From contig NC_059478.1 in assembly GCF_018139145.2 (NCBI RefSeq), positions 12,941,001 through 13,005,000 of the forward strand: a stretch of DNA of 64,000 bases, written 5' to 3'. Below are positions 22,449 through 35,698 of this stretch, one piece after another. The notes under the pieces are model-generated. The model made no database searches, was not told where the DNA came from, and saw nothing but the letters and a program-made list of their open reading frames with translations. How positions within the stretch are numbered: the first letter of the stretch is position 1; the number at the start of each line of letters is the position of its first letter. The DNA comes from Gymnogyps californianus. Lineage: Eukaryota > Chordata > Aves > Accipitriformes > Cathartidae. The translations under genes and the position numbers were made by a program.

Positions 22449-25400
22449 CTTTTGGAAGAAAATGGGGGCATGACTGGATCTTGTTTGGTTCTGATCAAAG
22501 TAAGAATTATTTGTGACTTACATTACAGCACATTATTTTCATAGTACTATGGAGAGAATGCAAAAGTATCACATGAGCTTATGTTTGAAGCAGTCAAACC
22601 TGAATAATGGAGAAGCAGGTAGGACAGGAAAGAAACTGCAAACAACTTGTGTTTTTACTGCTTTTAATCTGCTTATTGGAATGCAGCTGGCTGAGCCAGA
22701 AATGAGGCAGAAAACTATGCAGAGAAAAGGTAGCCACTGACAAACATTCAAAAATTAATAAGGAACTCAAAATTGAGCCCATAACTTATAGGATGTTTAA
22801 GAAACTTCCTGTTCTTTCTAATGGAGTTTTTGAGCTTTTTAGGGGATGTATTTTCAGCTTCTCTCTGTAGTTATGAGGCTTTTTCCTTTTTCCTGTAAAC
22901 TAAAAGTTGACCTTCTCACAAAATCACCGGATTCTAGCATTTTAAACTTTGGTCAGAATTATGAGATACTGAATGTTGTAAAACTGAGAGACTGAGGAAT
23001 TAAAGGCAAATAAGCCAAAGCAGAAAGAGGGAACTGAAGTAAGGGGAAAAGAAAGTGACAAATTCAGACATGAAAGATGTAATTTGTCCCATCTAATAGT
23101 TTACATCAGATACGTTGTTGGCCACAAGGAACAGATATCTTGTACTTAAGAACCAGCACAAAATTCTTCCTGAATGTAACCTTTTGTTTAAGCACTGCTT
23201 CAGTTTATTTTTCCAGGTTCCTCCATTTAGCGATTTGCAGAGCTTTCAGGTGTTTCTTTTCTCAGCCGCAGTGTGACTCTCTGCATGTGGGCTGTTCAGT
23301 TCTCCCTGTCTTTGAGAAGAGCCCTCACCTCCTTCCTTTGCAGTGTCCTTTTCTTGCAAATCTTGGGGCTTGTGCCAGAGTGCATCATGTACCGAAAGAT
23401 GTCTGACTCTGTGTTGGGGACACCAGAGCTACCGTTGGAAGCATTGGGGACATGCTGTGTTTTTAAGATAAAGAGGTGAAATTGTGGAACAGGCTGGTGA
23501 CAGGAAGGCAAGTCACCCTGCTGCGTTGTTGTAGTAGGAAATCAAGGAAGTAGGTTGTCTGTGAAACTTTAAAAGAATGACAGCTTCCCAGTTTTCTTCT
23601 ATTCTTCTAGATGCTGCTCTGTGCTGCTAAACTGGAGAACTCCACTTCCTGTTGTGAAATACCAAGGTTTCTTGTAGAGGTCATCCTGCCTCAGTTTCAG
23701 AATCTTTATCTGGCCCTGCAATAGGGTCAAATGAAGCCACTAGCCCCCTATGACCTACCGAGGTAAGGGAAAGGATGAGTAATTAAAAGGCAAAACTACT
23801 GACACAAACACCCGATGTGGAAAACATCAAATGCAAAGCACTGCAAAGTGCTGCGTAAAGTACTTCAGATGAAGTCATTGTAGAGATCCTAGGCTCCTAC
23901 AGCTTTCTATTTTGATGGGCAGTAATTGTAGTTTTGAAGAAGTGATAGAGCAAGCCACAGCAGGCTGTAGTATTCATAAACTGCCATGTTCTTCAGATCA
24001 CTGAAATACAAAATGTTTTCTGTTTTACAGAAACTTATTTCAGTAATAGAATCTTATTTTGTTTTATAATGGCACGCTGGGAAACTACTCTACCCCATGA
24101 GGGGTGTGGTTAAAGTAGCACAATACCAGCTGTGATGGTGCTGAAAAATTACCACTGTTTGTACATAGGATTCACACATTGTCTTTCACAGGTAGAGCGA
24201 GATGAAAAGAAATTAATAGTTTTACTAGATAAATGATTTTTCTACTCAGGAGGACTACCTGTCTAAATGGGCTTTTAAGCAGACAGGGAAACAGTGATCA
24301 TACTTTTCATTGTTAGTGATGGTACCAGAATAATATAAAAAAAATGGATTTCATAAAACAGCCTGAGCTCATGGAATACAAAGTGGGTGATAAATATGTG
24401 AATATAAATGAGTTACTCTGATAATTTAAAGGAATAAAAATTATTGAGGCTATATCCTCAACTGGTGAAAATTAGGTTGGCTTAATTGGCTTAAGTAAGC
24501 AGTGTTGGTTTACTCTGATTTTCATCATCAGATTTAGTGGTTGTAGCTTTTAATCAAAGCAGGACAAGACGCAGAAAACTGATGGTGGACGCTTTGTGCT
24601 CTGTAGCTGCAGAGCGGTAACTGTAATAAGGGTTGTTTTGTTTGTTTGTTAAATAACCCATTTGCTTGTTTTTAATGATTACCTAAAAAAAAAAAAAAAT
24701 CACATAAAAGGATGATGGTGGTCTTGTTCTCTCCTGGTTACCAAGCAAGTATAATTCTATAAGAAACAGAATTTTAAAACTTCTCAAGTTGATTTTGTGC
24801 AGCACAGAGACCCTGATGTGAGGATGAGGGCTCTGAGCTGTGGCTGGGCTTTTGGGGGCCCCAGGTGGCATTCCTGCCAGCCCGCTCCAGTAGCCGGGGC
24901 CAGGGAAGGCCTGTCCGGGGGGCTTCATGGGGGAGCTGGTGCCTTCACTCTTCAACCTCATGCATAAATAATGTCTCTATCAGCCCCAGGCTAGTTCCCT
25001 ATGTGAGGAAAAAGCAATATATAAGGTAATGCTGATACTATAAAAAAATCTCTGACTTGAATGGAAATAGAAGTACAGAGAAAGTTCTGCCTGCTTTTCC
25101 ATTTGCCCTGCCTATGTGCAGGCTTTCAGGGTTATTTTACTACAAAATTATTGTTCTTTTTTGCATCTACACCCTCCTTTTAAATACTGGGTTTTTTGCT
25201 ATATTTTTGCATATACTGTAGATTCTCTCCTACAGCATTAATGGACTTAGAAATATAGTAAAGAATTTTGTGTGGCAGAAGATAAATTTAAATAAGCTGT
25301 GGCTCTTCGAAATTTTTTTTGATTCAAGTCAATGAAAGACAAAAATTTTACTTTAAAGTTTTTCTGTTGCAAGATTTGAAGGCTGATGCATAAGCTTATT

Positions 25401-26570
25401 TTGATGCTTTTGAGATCTGCAAATATGTGTGGGGGTGGTACTCCTGTCTTGAACTTCACAATTTCTGAGAAGAGGAGGAATTTCTGCCTGCAGTCTTTTA
25501 AAATGGGGTTTTCTGTCCATGAGTTTCTATTAAAAGTCTGACTTCAATCTTGGCTCCATCTGTGGAGCCTCTGAACTAGGTGAAAGTGTTGTTTCAAGCA
25601 ATAACATAATTATTCCATTATGATCTTTCCTTAAAAAACCCCAACAAAAGTAATGGAAAAAGAATTTGGGCACAGAGCTTATCACATATGCCTTCACAGG
25701 CATTGTGGAAGTATAATGTAGTAGGAGGTTAAACTTGCTTGTGGTGTACAGAATCAATATTTTTGTCCAAACTGCTTAGTGTCATTAAATCTCTTCATAT
25801 GCCTTATATATGAACACCTCATTTTTTTAGTCAATAAACCAATATCTAGTAAATATCTATACACACATTTTGCAAAATATTTCCTGAATATAAAATTTCT
25901 TTTTCTTCCTGTTTTTAACAAGAAAGGAATTTCATGAATTTGAAAATGAATACTATAAACCTCATATTCCTACAGTGATTAACTGAATGCAGAAGTGAGG
26001 TAAATAATATCATGCTGGTGTAACTTTTAATGGAACCCTATAATGCATGTGAGACCAAGGGGATTGTGACCACTGAGTTCCTTCTAATTTTCTCTCATTT
26101 CTATGTGTTACTGCATTTTTCTTTCATTCATATGTCAGGTGTGATAAAGCAGAAAGAAGTAGCAGATGGCGAATAACCAGGTAAAGTGATAGTGCTTCAT
26201 CTTAAATCCTTATTTTTGTTTGCTCTTCTGCTGGAGCACCATCCCTTGGTTCAGCTTGGAAATTACAGCAATGTTCATGAGCTTCCTCACCTCAGTGCAG
26301 GGCTTTAAATTAGGATCTATGGGGGGAGGATGGTAAGAATCTGCAAGTAAGTGGGATTGCCCCTGGACCGGGACTAAAAATCAGAAGTTTTATATTTTTT
26401 ATGACAAGCTCAAAGAAGAGACAGAGAATGATAGTGGGTCAGTCTTCAGATCACCTTTGATGCCTTTGTTAGAGCTATAGAAAGTAGAGAATATTTGGTT
26501 TTATGGAGTAATTTATGTGACAGGTATACTAATACATGAGGAGCTTATTCAACAAAGGCAAACCTTGAAG

Positions 26571-26588
26571 AAAAAAAAAAAAAAAAAA
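26571..26588. repeat. A homopolymer (18 bp)
   Basis: Uninterrupted A run. The sequence before it shows no recognisable gene or SINE body. Confidence 0.9.
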
Positions 26589-27269
26589 GGCCTGCAAGGA
26601 AAAAGGCATCGCTCTGTGTATCAAATATGCCTATGTCTGTTCTAAGGCAGAGATCAAGGAGGACAAAAAAACCTGTGAAAGTGATCTCTGGGTGACAGCT
26701 AAAGAGAAGAGCAATGTGAGCACTATTGGGGTGGTGGTTCACTATGAACTGCCAAACCAGAAAAGATCAGGGTGAAGCTCTTGGTGAACAGTGGACAGAG
26801 TAACCCAAGGCACATGATGGTGTCATAAGGGGGAGGTTCAACTGACTGAGCTGGGAAAGGAGTATAGTAGGGTACAAACCAATCAGATTCTTTAAATCAG
26901 ATGGTGTCTCTTCTTTTACTTCATGATAGAGAAGAAAGATTTAGAGAGAGATATTTTTGTAGACTTGATTGTACCTGCTAGATAAGTTCTGGCTGATTAA
27001 TATTAAAGTTAGAGGTAGTTTGAATGAGGACAGCCAAGAAATGACAGTCTATGATCTCTGGAAAGGTTCTTACCTTTCAGAGCAGAAAAAACCTGGTCCT
27101 CCCAAGCAAACAAAAAACTCCAAAATGTGTGCTAAAGGAACCAAGGTATTTTGCAAAGATAGTTTTCAACCACCACAGAGGACTCCTAAATGACTTTTTC
27201 TGAACGGCTGGTCCAATTGAAAAAGCAGTTGCAATGATGTAGCAGATCTTTTAAGGAAAATAATTTCAG

Positions 27270-28345
27270 GATAATCTGGGGAAGCACAATGTAGATGAAG
27301 TTACTACAGACAGGTGCAAAACTGATTGGAAATCCATATCCAGAAAGTCACTTGGTGGTCCAGAGTCAAAATGGAAGGCAATGTTGAGCAGGGAGGTTCA
27401 GTTCTTTGTCTTGGATCTGCTTCTTTTCTGTGTGCATTTATTTAGTTTTTAATGAATGAGCTAGAGGATAGAATAGTGTGCCAGCTTTTTAAATCTGGAG
27501 CACATCTGGGAGAGAATTCGGATGTGTTGGAGGATGGCAACAGAATTCAAAAATTATCTTGAAAAATTGGACAAATACTGTGAAGAAGATGGATGAAGCC
27601 TGATGGTTATGCTCTGTGGGAGTGAAAGCAGGAGCAGGAACAGCTGGCTACCAAGAAGTTCTGCAGGAAGCGATCATGGGCTTCCAGTGGATCATGAGCT
27701 GAACATGGTTCTAGTTTGTCTAAAAAGGCAAACTTTGCAGTGGCTGAAAAGAATTGTCATAAGCAATCTAGGGAAACATGAATCCAGATAAGGCTGTGAA
27801 ACTGGTATAAGCAGAAATGCACCTTGCCAGATGTATGAGGTAATCTTTCTGAGTTACTAAGCAAGCTTAGCTGCAGTGCAGTTGTTTGCACACTGCAATT
27901 CAAGATAGATACAGACAAAAAGGGAGATCTATTGTGTATATAGAAATACAAGCTTTACAAAGAAAAATGGAATGAATTGGGGAAGAGAAGACTGAAGAGG
28001 GACATATCTTCAAAGATATAAAATGCTGCTGCAAAGCAGAAGGGAATGATCCATTCTCCAAGTCCGCAGTGAATAGGACAGGAAATAATTATCTTACATT
28101 GTAGCAAGAAAGACTGACATTAGGCATGGGGGCGAATCCTGTTAGTGTCAAAACTAGACAGTTTTGGTGTGGGAAATGATTGCCTTTGTAGGTTGTGGAA
28201 TTTCCGCGATGGAGACTTTCAGAACAGAAAGCTGTCAGGACTGATGGTGGGGCCCAGCAGTACAGTAGATGACTGCTTGAGACGTCTTCCAGGCATCTGT
28301 TTTTAAAAGTGCCTTTATGTTTTTATGATTCTATAAAAGAAAGCA
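27270..28345 (+). mobile_element. Old CR1/L3-type LINE, 3' portion (plus strand)
   Basis: Successive words follow the 3' half of an amniote CR1/L3-type LINE: ATGAGCTAGAGGATAGAAT, GGAGGATGGCAACAGAATTC, AATTGGACAAATACTGTGAAG, AGTGGATCATGAGCTGAACA, GAAGAGAAGACTGAAGAGGG, AGTGAATAGGACAGGAAATA, AGGTTGTGGAATTTCCGCGA. The copy ends in TTTTATGATTCTATAAAAG, a decayed form of the family tail. Many indels have destroyed the reverse-transcriptase frame. The 5' boundary near 27270 is where I lose similarity. It is older than the CR1 at 62180 judging by divergence. Confidence 0.82.
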
Positions 28346-29610
28346 TAAAAAAATCAAAAAGAAGAGGTTTTGCAAGGCCCAAGCTATGTTGTTTCATTGC
28401 TTCTCAGTCTTCCGGTCTGTTAGGTGCTAAGTTACCTGGTAGTCTGATTTTACTGAGTTGGTGCTATAGCTGTTAGTGATGGAAATGGAATCTCGTAAGG
28501 TTTTTTTCATTCACATTTGACCTAAGATTCAGCTTCCCTATAATGACTACTTTCCTTTACACAAGGAATCTTGGAATCGGAAACTTTGAATTTACTTTAC
28601 AGTGTTTCTACACTTCCTTTATACATAGATTCAGGAGTAGGATAAGCAGAACTTGCCGTATCCAATATGGGATATTAACCATTGTGCAGCTTAAGTGTCT
28701 GGGATTTATACATATCTATTTCATTTTTTTAAGATTTGAAGTTCTAAAAGTCACTTATATTCTCCCGTCTCTGGTCCAATTCTAGCTTAGCAACAGTTTT
28801 TTTTGTTGAGCATTATGATATGTGTGTGGAAAAGACTGATCTTTTGAGCTGATTAAATGATTATATGAATCTGATCTATTTGCTAATCAATTTCAGTTGA
28901 AGAATACATCATTGGACAATAAGTCTGTCAAATGAATTCAAAAGCTTGACAAAATCTTTTTATACAAACAAGTGATGTTAAATGTGCAGCTGTTATCTGG
29001 TATGGAGGCACTGATGAAATCTATGTCTTGCAGAACAGTAAATCCACATTTTTATGGAAGGATTATTTCATAAAAGCAGCAGGTCTTGATCTTTATGACA
29101 TTTTATTCCCCCATGCTTTTCAAATCAACATTTAATTTGAATTTGCTAAATATTGTTTAGTATTTTTATTCATTCACAACATGCATGCTTCTATGTTCTC
29201 ATGGAGGTAGAAATGCATTCACCATAAATGGTACAGAGTTTTGAGCATATTTTAACAGAAGTATCGACAGTATACAGTCATTTAAAAACAAATTTGCAAA
29301 ACATTGTTTTGCAACCGAAATGAAATGTAAATGCTGAATATAGACACAATATTTCAAATATGACAGATTACACTTTCCATTCTCAGTTGCTAACATTATT
29401 GTTATGAGTTGTCATGTGTGGCTGAGCTCTCAGTAATTCTGAATCCTTGTCATGGAGCATACAGCTTCTGCAATGTGCTTCTGCATTTAGAGAAGTTGAG
29501 AAACACAGAATTGAGAGTTGGTTTCTTGATTCCTTTTATGTTCCTTAAATACTGGAAGTGATCAAAAGTTGATAAGATTTCAGATTCTCTCTATTCAGTA
29601 GATCTGGAGC
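28346..29610. other. Anonymous AT-rich non-genic DNA
   Basis: Nothing recognisable: no open frame over about 80 codons, no repeat that I can name. Confidence 0.55.
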
Positions 29611-29891
29611 AGGGTTGTGCTGGTTTTGGCTGGGATAGAGTTAATTTTCTTCATAGGAGCTAGTGTGGGGCTATGTTTTGGATTTGTGCTGAAAACAGTG
29701 CTGATAATACAGGGATGTTTTCCTTATTGCTGAGCAGCGCTTACACAGAGTCAAGGCCTTTTCTGCTTCTCACCCCACCCCACCAGCGAGGAGGCTGGGG
29801 GGGCACAAGGAGTTGGGAGGGGACACAGCCGGGACAGCTGACCCCAACTGCCCAAAGGGATATTCCATACCATAGGACGTCATGCTCAGCA

Positions 29892-29897
29892 TATAAA
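29892..29897 (+). promoter_or_regulatory. TATA box of the 592-bp LTR
   Basis: TATAAA preceded by CATGCTCAGCA, in the GC-rich U3, 188 bases before the ATTAAA signal. Position and orientation fit a retroviral U3 promoter. Confidence 0.55.
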
Positions 29898-30079
29898 GCT
29901 GGGGGAAGAAGAAGGAAGGGGGGGGACGTTCGGAGCGATGGCGTTTGTCTTCCCAAGTCACTGTTACGCGTGATGGAGCCCTGCTTTCCTGGGGATGGCT
30001 GAACACCTGCCTGCCGATGGGAAGTAATGAATGAATTCCTTGTTTTGCTTTGTTTGCATGCACAGCTTTTGCTTTACCT

Positions 30080-30085
30080 ATTAAA
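30080..30085 (+). terminator. Polyadenylation signal of the 592-bp LTR
   Basis: ATTAAA (variant signal) 122 bases before the LTR end. The matching position in the minus copy is 35819-35824. Confidence 0.55.
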
Positions 30086-30212
30086 CTGTCTTTATCTCAA
30101 CCCACGAGGTTTCTCACTTTTACCCTTCCGATTCTCTCCCTCATCCCACAGAGGGAGAGTGAGCGAGCGGCTGGTGCTTAGTTGCCGGCTGGGGTTAAAC
30201 CACCACAAGGGT

Positions 30213-33200
30213 CGACTATAAAATTAGGATGAGGGAATACATGTCCAGAGAGACAGAGTTTAAAAGACAGAAAAGCTTCCGTTTCTGTGGAAAACACTTG
30301 GAGAGGGAGAAAGGGGAGGGTTTTTCCCCACTAATCCTGAGTCTAGTTTGCTGCTGGAGGCTTATCCGCACCCTCATAGCTCAGGTATTTCTTACCAGCA
30401 ATTAGGATGTTTTACTTCATTTTCTAAAGCAGGTAAGGACAATTTGCAATAAAGCTGGGACTTACCCTCCTGGAGCCAGTCACAGTTTTAGCTCACAGAG
30501 TGCAAACTCTGGTTTACTCTGTGTACCTTTTAGGATTGGGTGAGTGCAGCTCTACCAGTTGCTGACCACAGACAGCACTTTAAAAATCAGAGTACTGATA
30601 ACCAAATTTACATTAAAGCAACTATTACAAAAACATTTCTAGGTTTGCAGAGGTATTTCTGGCAATCTCAACACAATGCAATAACACTTTGCTTTTGTGC
30701 ACATGAGGTTGTTTGGTGGGTCTTTTTGGGTTCTGTTTTATCATATTTTTTTCCAATGTTACTGATCACATAGTAAGTTTGACTGTGCCAGGCTTTCATC
30801 TGCTATAATCTACCTGACTTTAACAAAACTACTCCTAGTTTCCATTGCTATAAGTAGAGAGACAATCAGATCTATTTTGTTTATATTTATTTATTCTTTA
30901 AGGTGAATTTATATTTTAAAGGAATTGCAGAGTTGGGATTAATTTAAATGACCAGTGGACGTTGCTGTTGCCTCTGCCAAAGACAGAAGCAGGCATATTT
31001 CTCTGGCTGTTTAAATAAAGGCAACTCTAGGTCCAGAAGTTCTTAATAGGGCAGTTTTGGAAGCCTGCCTCATGTCTCTGTTCCCCAAAAGTTTTATTTT
31101 GATTTTAGTATCCATAAGCAGCCATTGATTTTTCTAACCTAATTTCCTCCCTGATGTATTTAATATCAAGCCAGATCTGCCATCCATCTACAAATCACCG
31201 TGGCTTTACAAGCCAGATCTGCCATCCATCTACAAATCACAATGACTTTAGTCAGGAAATTAGAAGCAGGCTTAATTTTTTTGGAAAGTAAAAGATTCTT
31301 AAACCACTTACTTCAGCGCTCTCTCATGACTCAACTTGTGATTCTGTTTGTTGCAGTTCCTGGCTTATGGACTTTATCAAGGTATAACATACAGCATATT
31401 GTAGCTGACTCAAATTCTGGCAATCAGAACGGTTGTGTGCGTTTTTTCCTTTTAAAGAAAAAGAATCTTGATTTTTTTTTTTTTTAAATAATTCTAGAGA
31501 TATGCATTTTTATGACAAGACAAAGAGAATTAAAATCTATTGCATTAGAAGGAGGAAGGATATAGTATAACAACAGTATCTCTTTACCAAAGAACCTTAA
31601 ACTATTTAAAACTAATTACTACTAATTAATTACTGTGATTATGTCCTGAATTTCCTTGATATGATAAACTCCATCATCAAACACTTTTTTTTGTAAAAGT
31701 CACTCCCAGAATATATTTCCAGAAGTAAAACTGAAGTCTTAGTAAGAATGAAAATATTAAAGTTCAATCATCTTAATTTCTGACAGATTTTAAAGATTAT
31801 TCAAAAGCATCATGATTGTTCCTGTTAAGCTTATGCCGAAGGCATGGTTCCCCATGTGTTTCAGCCATAGAAGGATGAATGTTCCTCACCTTTGTCTTTG
31901 GCTGCTGCTGTGAGCAGAAATTTATGGAAATCAGTATTTGGGAATTTACATGGACTTGTTGTGCCATAGAATTCGATAACAATGTCTGTATTTCAAGTAC
32001 TGTGTTAGTTTTGATCAATATATAAGATCAGCACACTAGAATTATGTTGTTATATATTAAATATATAATATTGTATACATTATTATTATGAATATTCTGT
32101 GTGCAATCTCATGTACTTATACTTCAGTTTCATATGACAGGATATTTTTATGCTACTTTGGGGATGGTAAGACCAGAGAACTATTTTTAGAAGAGGTAGG
32201 TATGCACTCAGCTGGATTTTCTAAAGCATCTGAAAAAGAGCAAAGTCTTACCTTTGCACTGTGCCAAACTTTCTTGATTTTGGAACCCTTGTACAGGATA
32301 ACTTCATATGTTTTAAATGATGTAGGATAATATGTTCTAAGGGACAGGTTCTGTTTATGATGTTATTGCTGAAGAGGCACCTTCGTCTATAAATAGCTCA
32401 TCTGTACCTTACTCAACATGGCGCCCTGCAGTGTTCAACCATTGAATTGAATAGGTGTAACTCCCATGCACTTCAGAGCTACAGGTTGTCAGAAGAGAAT
32501 TATCTTGAAATTCTGCACAAAGATTAAAGCATAGTAGACTAAATTGTACACTTTTTAGCTGATTATCAAAAAAAGCCTCTAAATAAGAAGTCACGAAAGC
32601 CTCAAAGTCTGAAAAACTGGCTGTGTCTGAGATACTGAGGGTCAAGAAAGGTACCACTTGAAAAGAGCCAAGACTTACTGAGCAAACACCAGATCTATGC
32701 ACCTGGAGTACATGAACATCAATACTAGGCATTACATGGTAATGTCTTTCTGTGGTGCAAATCAGCTGTAGCAGGCAGCTTTTCTCTTTGGGCTGTTGTC
32801 TTTTCAGTGTTTTTCCTGAATGACCAAATATTCTTGCTACTTGTTTTATGAGATCATTGCATATATTCAAGAAGATAATTTCTTGCTTGTACATATAACT
32901 TACTTGTACGTTCCTTATAAAATAATCTAAAGACGTCCTATGGAGATATTTACAAAGATGACTCAGTTTAGTTGTATTTTTGACAGATTTCATGTAATGT
33001 ATCATTTACAGGGAAAGGAGAATTCATCTGATAGAAGAAGAAACCTGATGCTCTACAAAGTGTGCTTTGCTGCCAAAAACTTCATGCATATGGACTGGCT
33101 CTGTGTTTTGACAGTGTGTGAGGGGAATACCAGATGTCAACTAATCAATGTGTACAGAAGCTCCAAGAATGCATATTTACCAATAAGAAGTTATCAGGTT

Positions 33201-33989
33201 TTTTTCTGTGAGCTGCTGGAATGAGCTATTCAACAGCTACATTTGGTTATGACTGGGACTGTATCTTGAACTGAAAGGGAAAAAATGCTACTGGAGAGAG
33301 AAGTCTTGTCTCTCTTCTCGATGAGAACAGAAAGTCTCAGGGAATTTGATAAGGATGTTGAAAATGCATCAAGTGAACGTTTAAAATGTTATTATAAATC
33401 ACTACATAAAAAGTCAGTCATGTACAACACCTCAGAATTTATAGATCAGAAGTATAAATTTTAAGCAAGTTAAAACTTTGCTATATAAGTAACAGAGCAG
33501 TGGACTTCAAATTAGTTGGCTCTACACTGAAAAGGTTGAAGATTTTAAATATTTAGCAATATGCACCTTTTAACCTTCACTCCCTCTGCGAAACAGTCTA
33601 AACTCCATCCAAATCATTAAATTAATCCTTAGTGGCCTCTGTAAAACCAAAATTTCATTTCTTTAGCATGCAAATGATACTATTAACGTTTGAAAATATA
33701 CAGCACAAAAAAATCATCCACCTGTCTAGTTTGGTCAGGTCTGAAATCTTCAGCATAGTTACATTATGGACACATAATATAAAAAGTAATTTAAAATTTA
33801 TTATTGCAATTAGATGGTGACTACTAGCTTTATTCGAAGGATAAAAAGATTAGTCTTTTTCTGGAAAGCATATGTGAATGCACTGTAAACTGAATGATAT
33901 AAGGGGAAAAAAATATATTCTTATGAAAGATTTTAGTATCACTTTGATTCTGCAGTAAATTTTGGGATTGCCTCTTTTAATACAGTTCA
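30213..33989. other. Anonymous AT-rich non-genic DNA between inverted LTRs
   Basis: No gene or proviral sequence is visible. It contains a 42-bp tandem duplication (31168-31251), a T run (31472-31485) and a 198-codon minus-strand frame (32409-33005) with no recognisable domain. Confidence 0.55.
31168..31251. repeat. 42-bp tandem duplication (two copies)
   Basis: A 31-bp core beginning AAGCCAGATCTGCCATCCAT is identical at 31168-31198 and 31210-31240. The 11 bases following each core are also related (CGTGGCTTTAC versus AATGACTTTAG), giving a 42-bp unit present twice. The identity of the core suggests a fairly recent duplication. Confidence 0.9.
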
Positions 33990-34880
33990 GATGGGTCAGC
34001 TTTAGATCAGCGCTGCTGAGCGCTTCCATCTCTTAGAGGATGTGGTGCCAAGGGAGACCTGACGATCACCCTGGCTCCAGCTCAGGTACCCCAGTTCACC
34101 TCCCCAGCTTCTTCCTTGGGTTCTCAGTGGCAGCAGCTTGGTGAGAGGGTCCCAGAGGCTCCCCACACACACTGTGGGAGGAAACAACCTAGTATCCATG
34201 GCTGTGCTAAACTGCTTTTTTTAAGCTATCTGTGAGTGCATCTCAGCGAGGTGCCCCATGCCGGTGGACCTGATGTCTGTGCATAGGGAGTCTGCTTGGC
34301 TGGTGCTGCAGCACCCCATTGTCCCAGTGTACCTGATGGCCTGGGTGCTCCTGGTGCCTTGCTCATGCTTCCCACCCATCCTGCAGCACTGGGGCTCACC
34401 TGCACGCCTCACAGGGCTGGTTACCAAAAGGGTATGGGACTTTGTGAAGAGCGGCACTGGAGTGTCCACCACCTTCCTGCCCAAGCCCGGGTGGCCACCT
34501 GAGGACGAGCGTGGAGCACCGTCAAATTCAGCAGCCAGAAACACATAGGCCTGGGCCAGTGGCACGACCTGGGAAGGGGAGCTGAGCAGACCATGCAGCT
34601 GATGTTTCTCTTCTGGGTGCCAAATGCACATCATCGTCTTACGTATTTTCCTCCTGGCTGTTGCCTTTGTTTCAGGAGACATGGGTGGCTGAGGGACGGC
34701 CTTGGCCAGGGGAAGCTCTCAGCCCACAGTTATCAGTAAGGAGGTGGCAGCAAGGAGCTGGGAAGCTGCAGCTTCTGTGAGGAAGCACTGAGGGTCCGTG
34801 CAGTCTGCTGTAATGGGCGAGAGCACCTGCAACGAGCCCAGAACCGTGAAACTCTGGTGGACAGAGCTGTTCACAAACCA
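33990..34880. other. GC-rich island of unknown origin
   Basis: About 0.9 kb that is clearly richer in G+C and CpG than the DNA on either side. It holds open frames on both strands, the longest 153 codons on minus (34221-34682) and 96 codons on plus (34258-34548). I recognise no domain, and neither frame has convincing splice sites or an ATG context that would decide a gene. It has no clear LTR termini or target duplication. It could be an old retrocopy, a decayed mobile element or an exon-rich patch of an unknown gene. Confidence 0.35.
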
Positions 34881-35698
34881 CTTCTGCTTCTATTCTGCTT
34901 GGTCCCTGTTCACTTTGGCCTTTCTCTATTCAGTCCTGTCCAGCCACTTTGGCTTTTCTCTATCTAAAAATATATTTTAAAACCATCTTGCTATTCTGAA
35001 TTTAGAAGCTTTTTGGTCATCTGCTGTAAAGGCAGAAAGCCCAGGCAGGTCCAATTGAAATCTTGGGCCAAGCTGGGGTCCTGTCACAAAGTGTCAGCTT
35101 TCACACAGTTAAAATGAGGAAAGATGCTGATGTGAGTAATTGAAGGATGTGTAGGGGAGGTTAGTGCTAAGTAACCTGAAAGACATCTCTGATTAAATGG
35201 GTTTATGTTCTGTTTTTGACACAGCCCCCATATTTTGGGAAGCTTTGGTTCAAATCTAGACAGCCTGTGATTAGTCTTTTACTGCTTAATGAACCAGAAA
35301 AAGGCCTAATGGAGTTACTGTTAAACTAAATCAAAATACTGTAATTGCTTCAAGAGGAGTTGGAGTTCAAATGCTTCAATACTGTACGATTTTAGGGAAG
35401 TACCATTTAGTTTAGAATCAGACATCTTTGTGCTATATTTTTGCATGCTAACTTTCATTCAAATATTTGCAATGTTTTCAAGATAAGGTGAACCAGAGTA
35501 CTGTCGAAAACCGAACAAGAACGTCCAAACAACAAATGCTTGTTACAGTTGATTGCTGCCTTTGTTCCATTTTATGTGAGCAATATTTTAACATCTTGTA
35601 AAATACTAATACTTCAAAATACTTAGCTCAGTAATCAAATCTGCTAGTATTTCTTCATTTATAGGTACTGATAAAAACATGTTTTCTTCTTTCATATC

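Larger units (their letters stand above)
20566..27269. other. Anonymous AT-rich non-genic DNA
   Basis: No recognisable gene. It contains a candidate terminal exon (20973-21132), a possible old SINE fragment (21450-21530), T and A homopolymers (22427-22448, 24685-24699, 26571-26588), and a small GC-rich patch (24780-24965) with no identity that I can support. Confidence 0.55.
29616..30207 (+). mobile_element. Solo LTR of an avian endogenous retrovirus (592 bp, plus)
   Basis: A complete solo LTR with termini TG (29616) and CA (30207), flanked by a perfect 5-bp target duplication AGGGT (29611-29615 and 30208-30212). The U3 holds a TATAAA (29892-29897) and the R region an ATTAAA (30080-30085), followed by ATCTCAACCCACGAGG, wording shared across this LTR family in birds. 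No gag, pol or env sequence is attached. The same family occurs on the minus strand at 35699-36284. A 5-bp duplication is typical of ERVL-like elements, so that class is likely but inferred. Open frames inside belong to the LTR and are not genes. Confidence 0.93.

Noticed and set aside
26139..26180. 42-bp exon-like segment between a good acceptor and CAG|GTAAAG
   Set aside because: Very short, only modest donor, no partner exon. Expected by chance.
22427..26588. Long T and A homopolymers as tails of retrocopied genes
   Set aside because: No open frame or recognisable mRNA body adjoins the runs at 22427, 24685 or 26571, and no target duplications were found.
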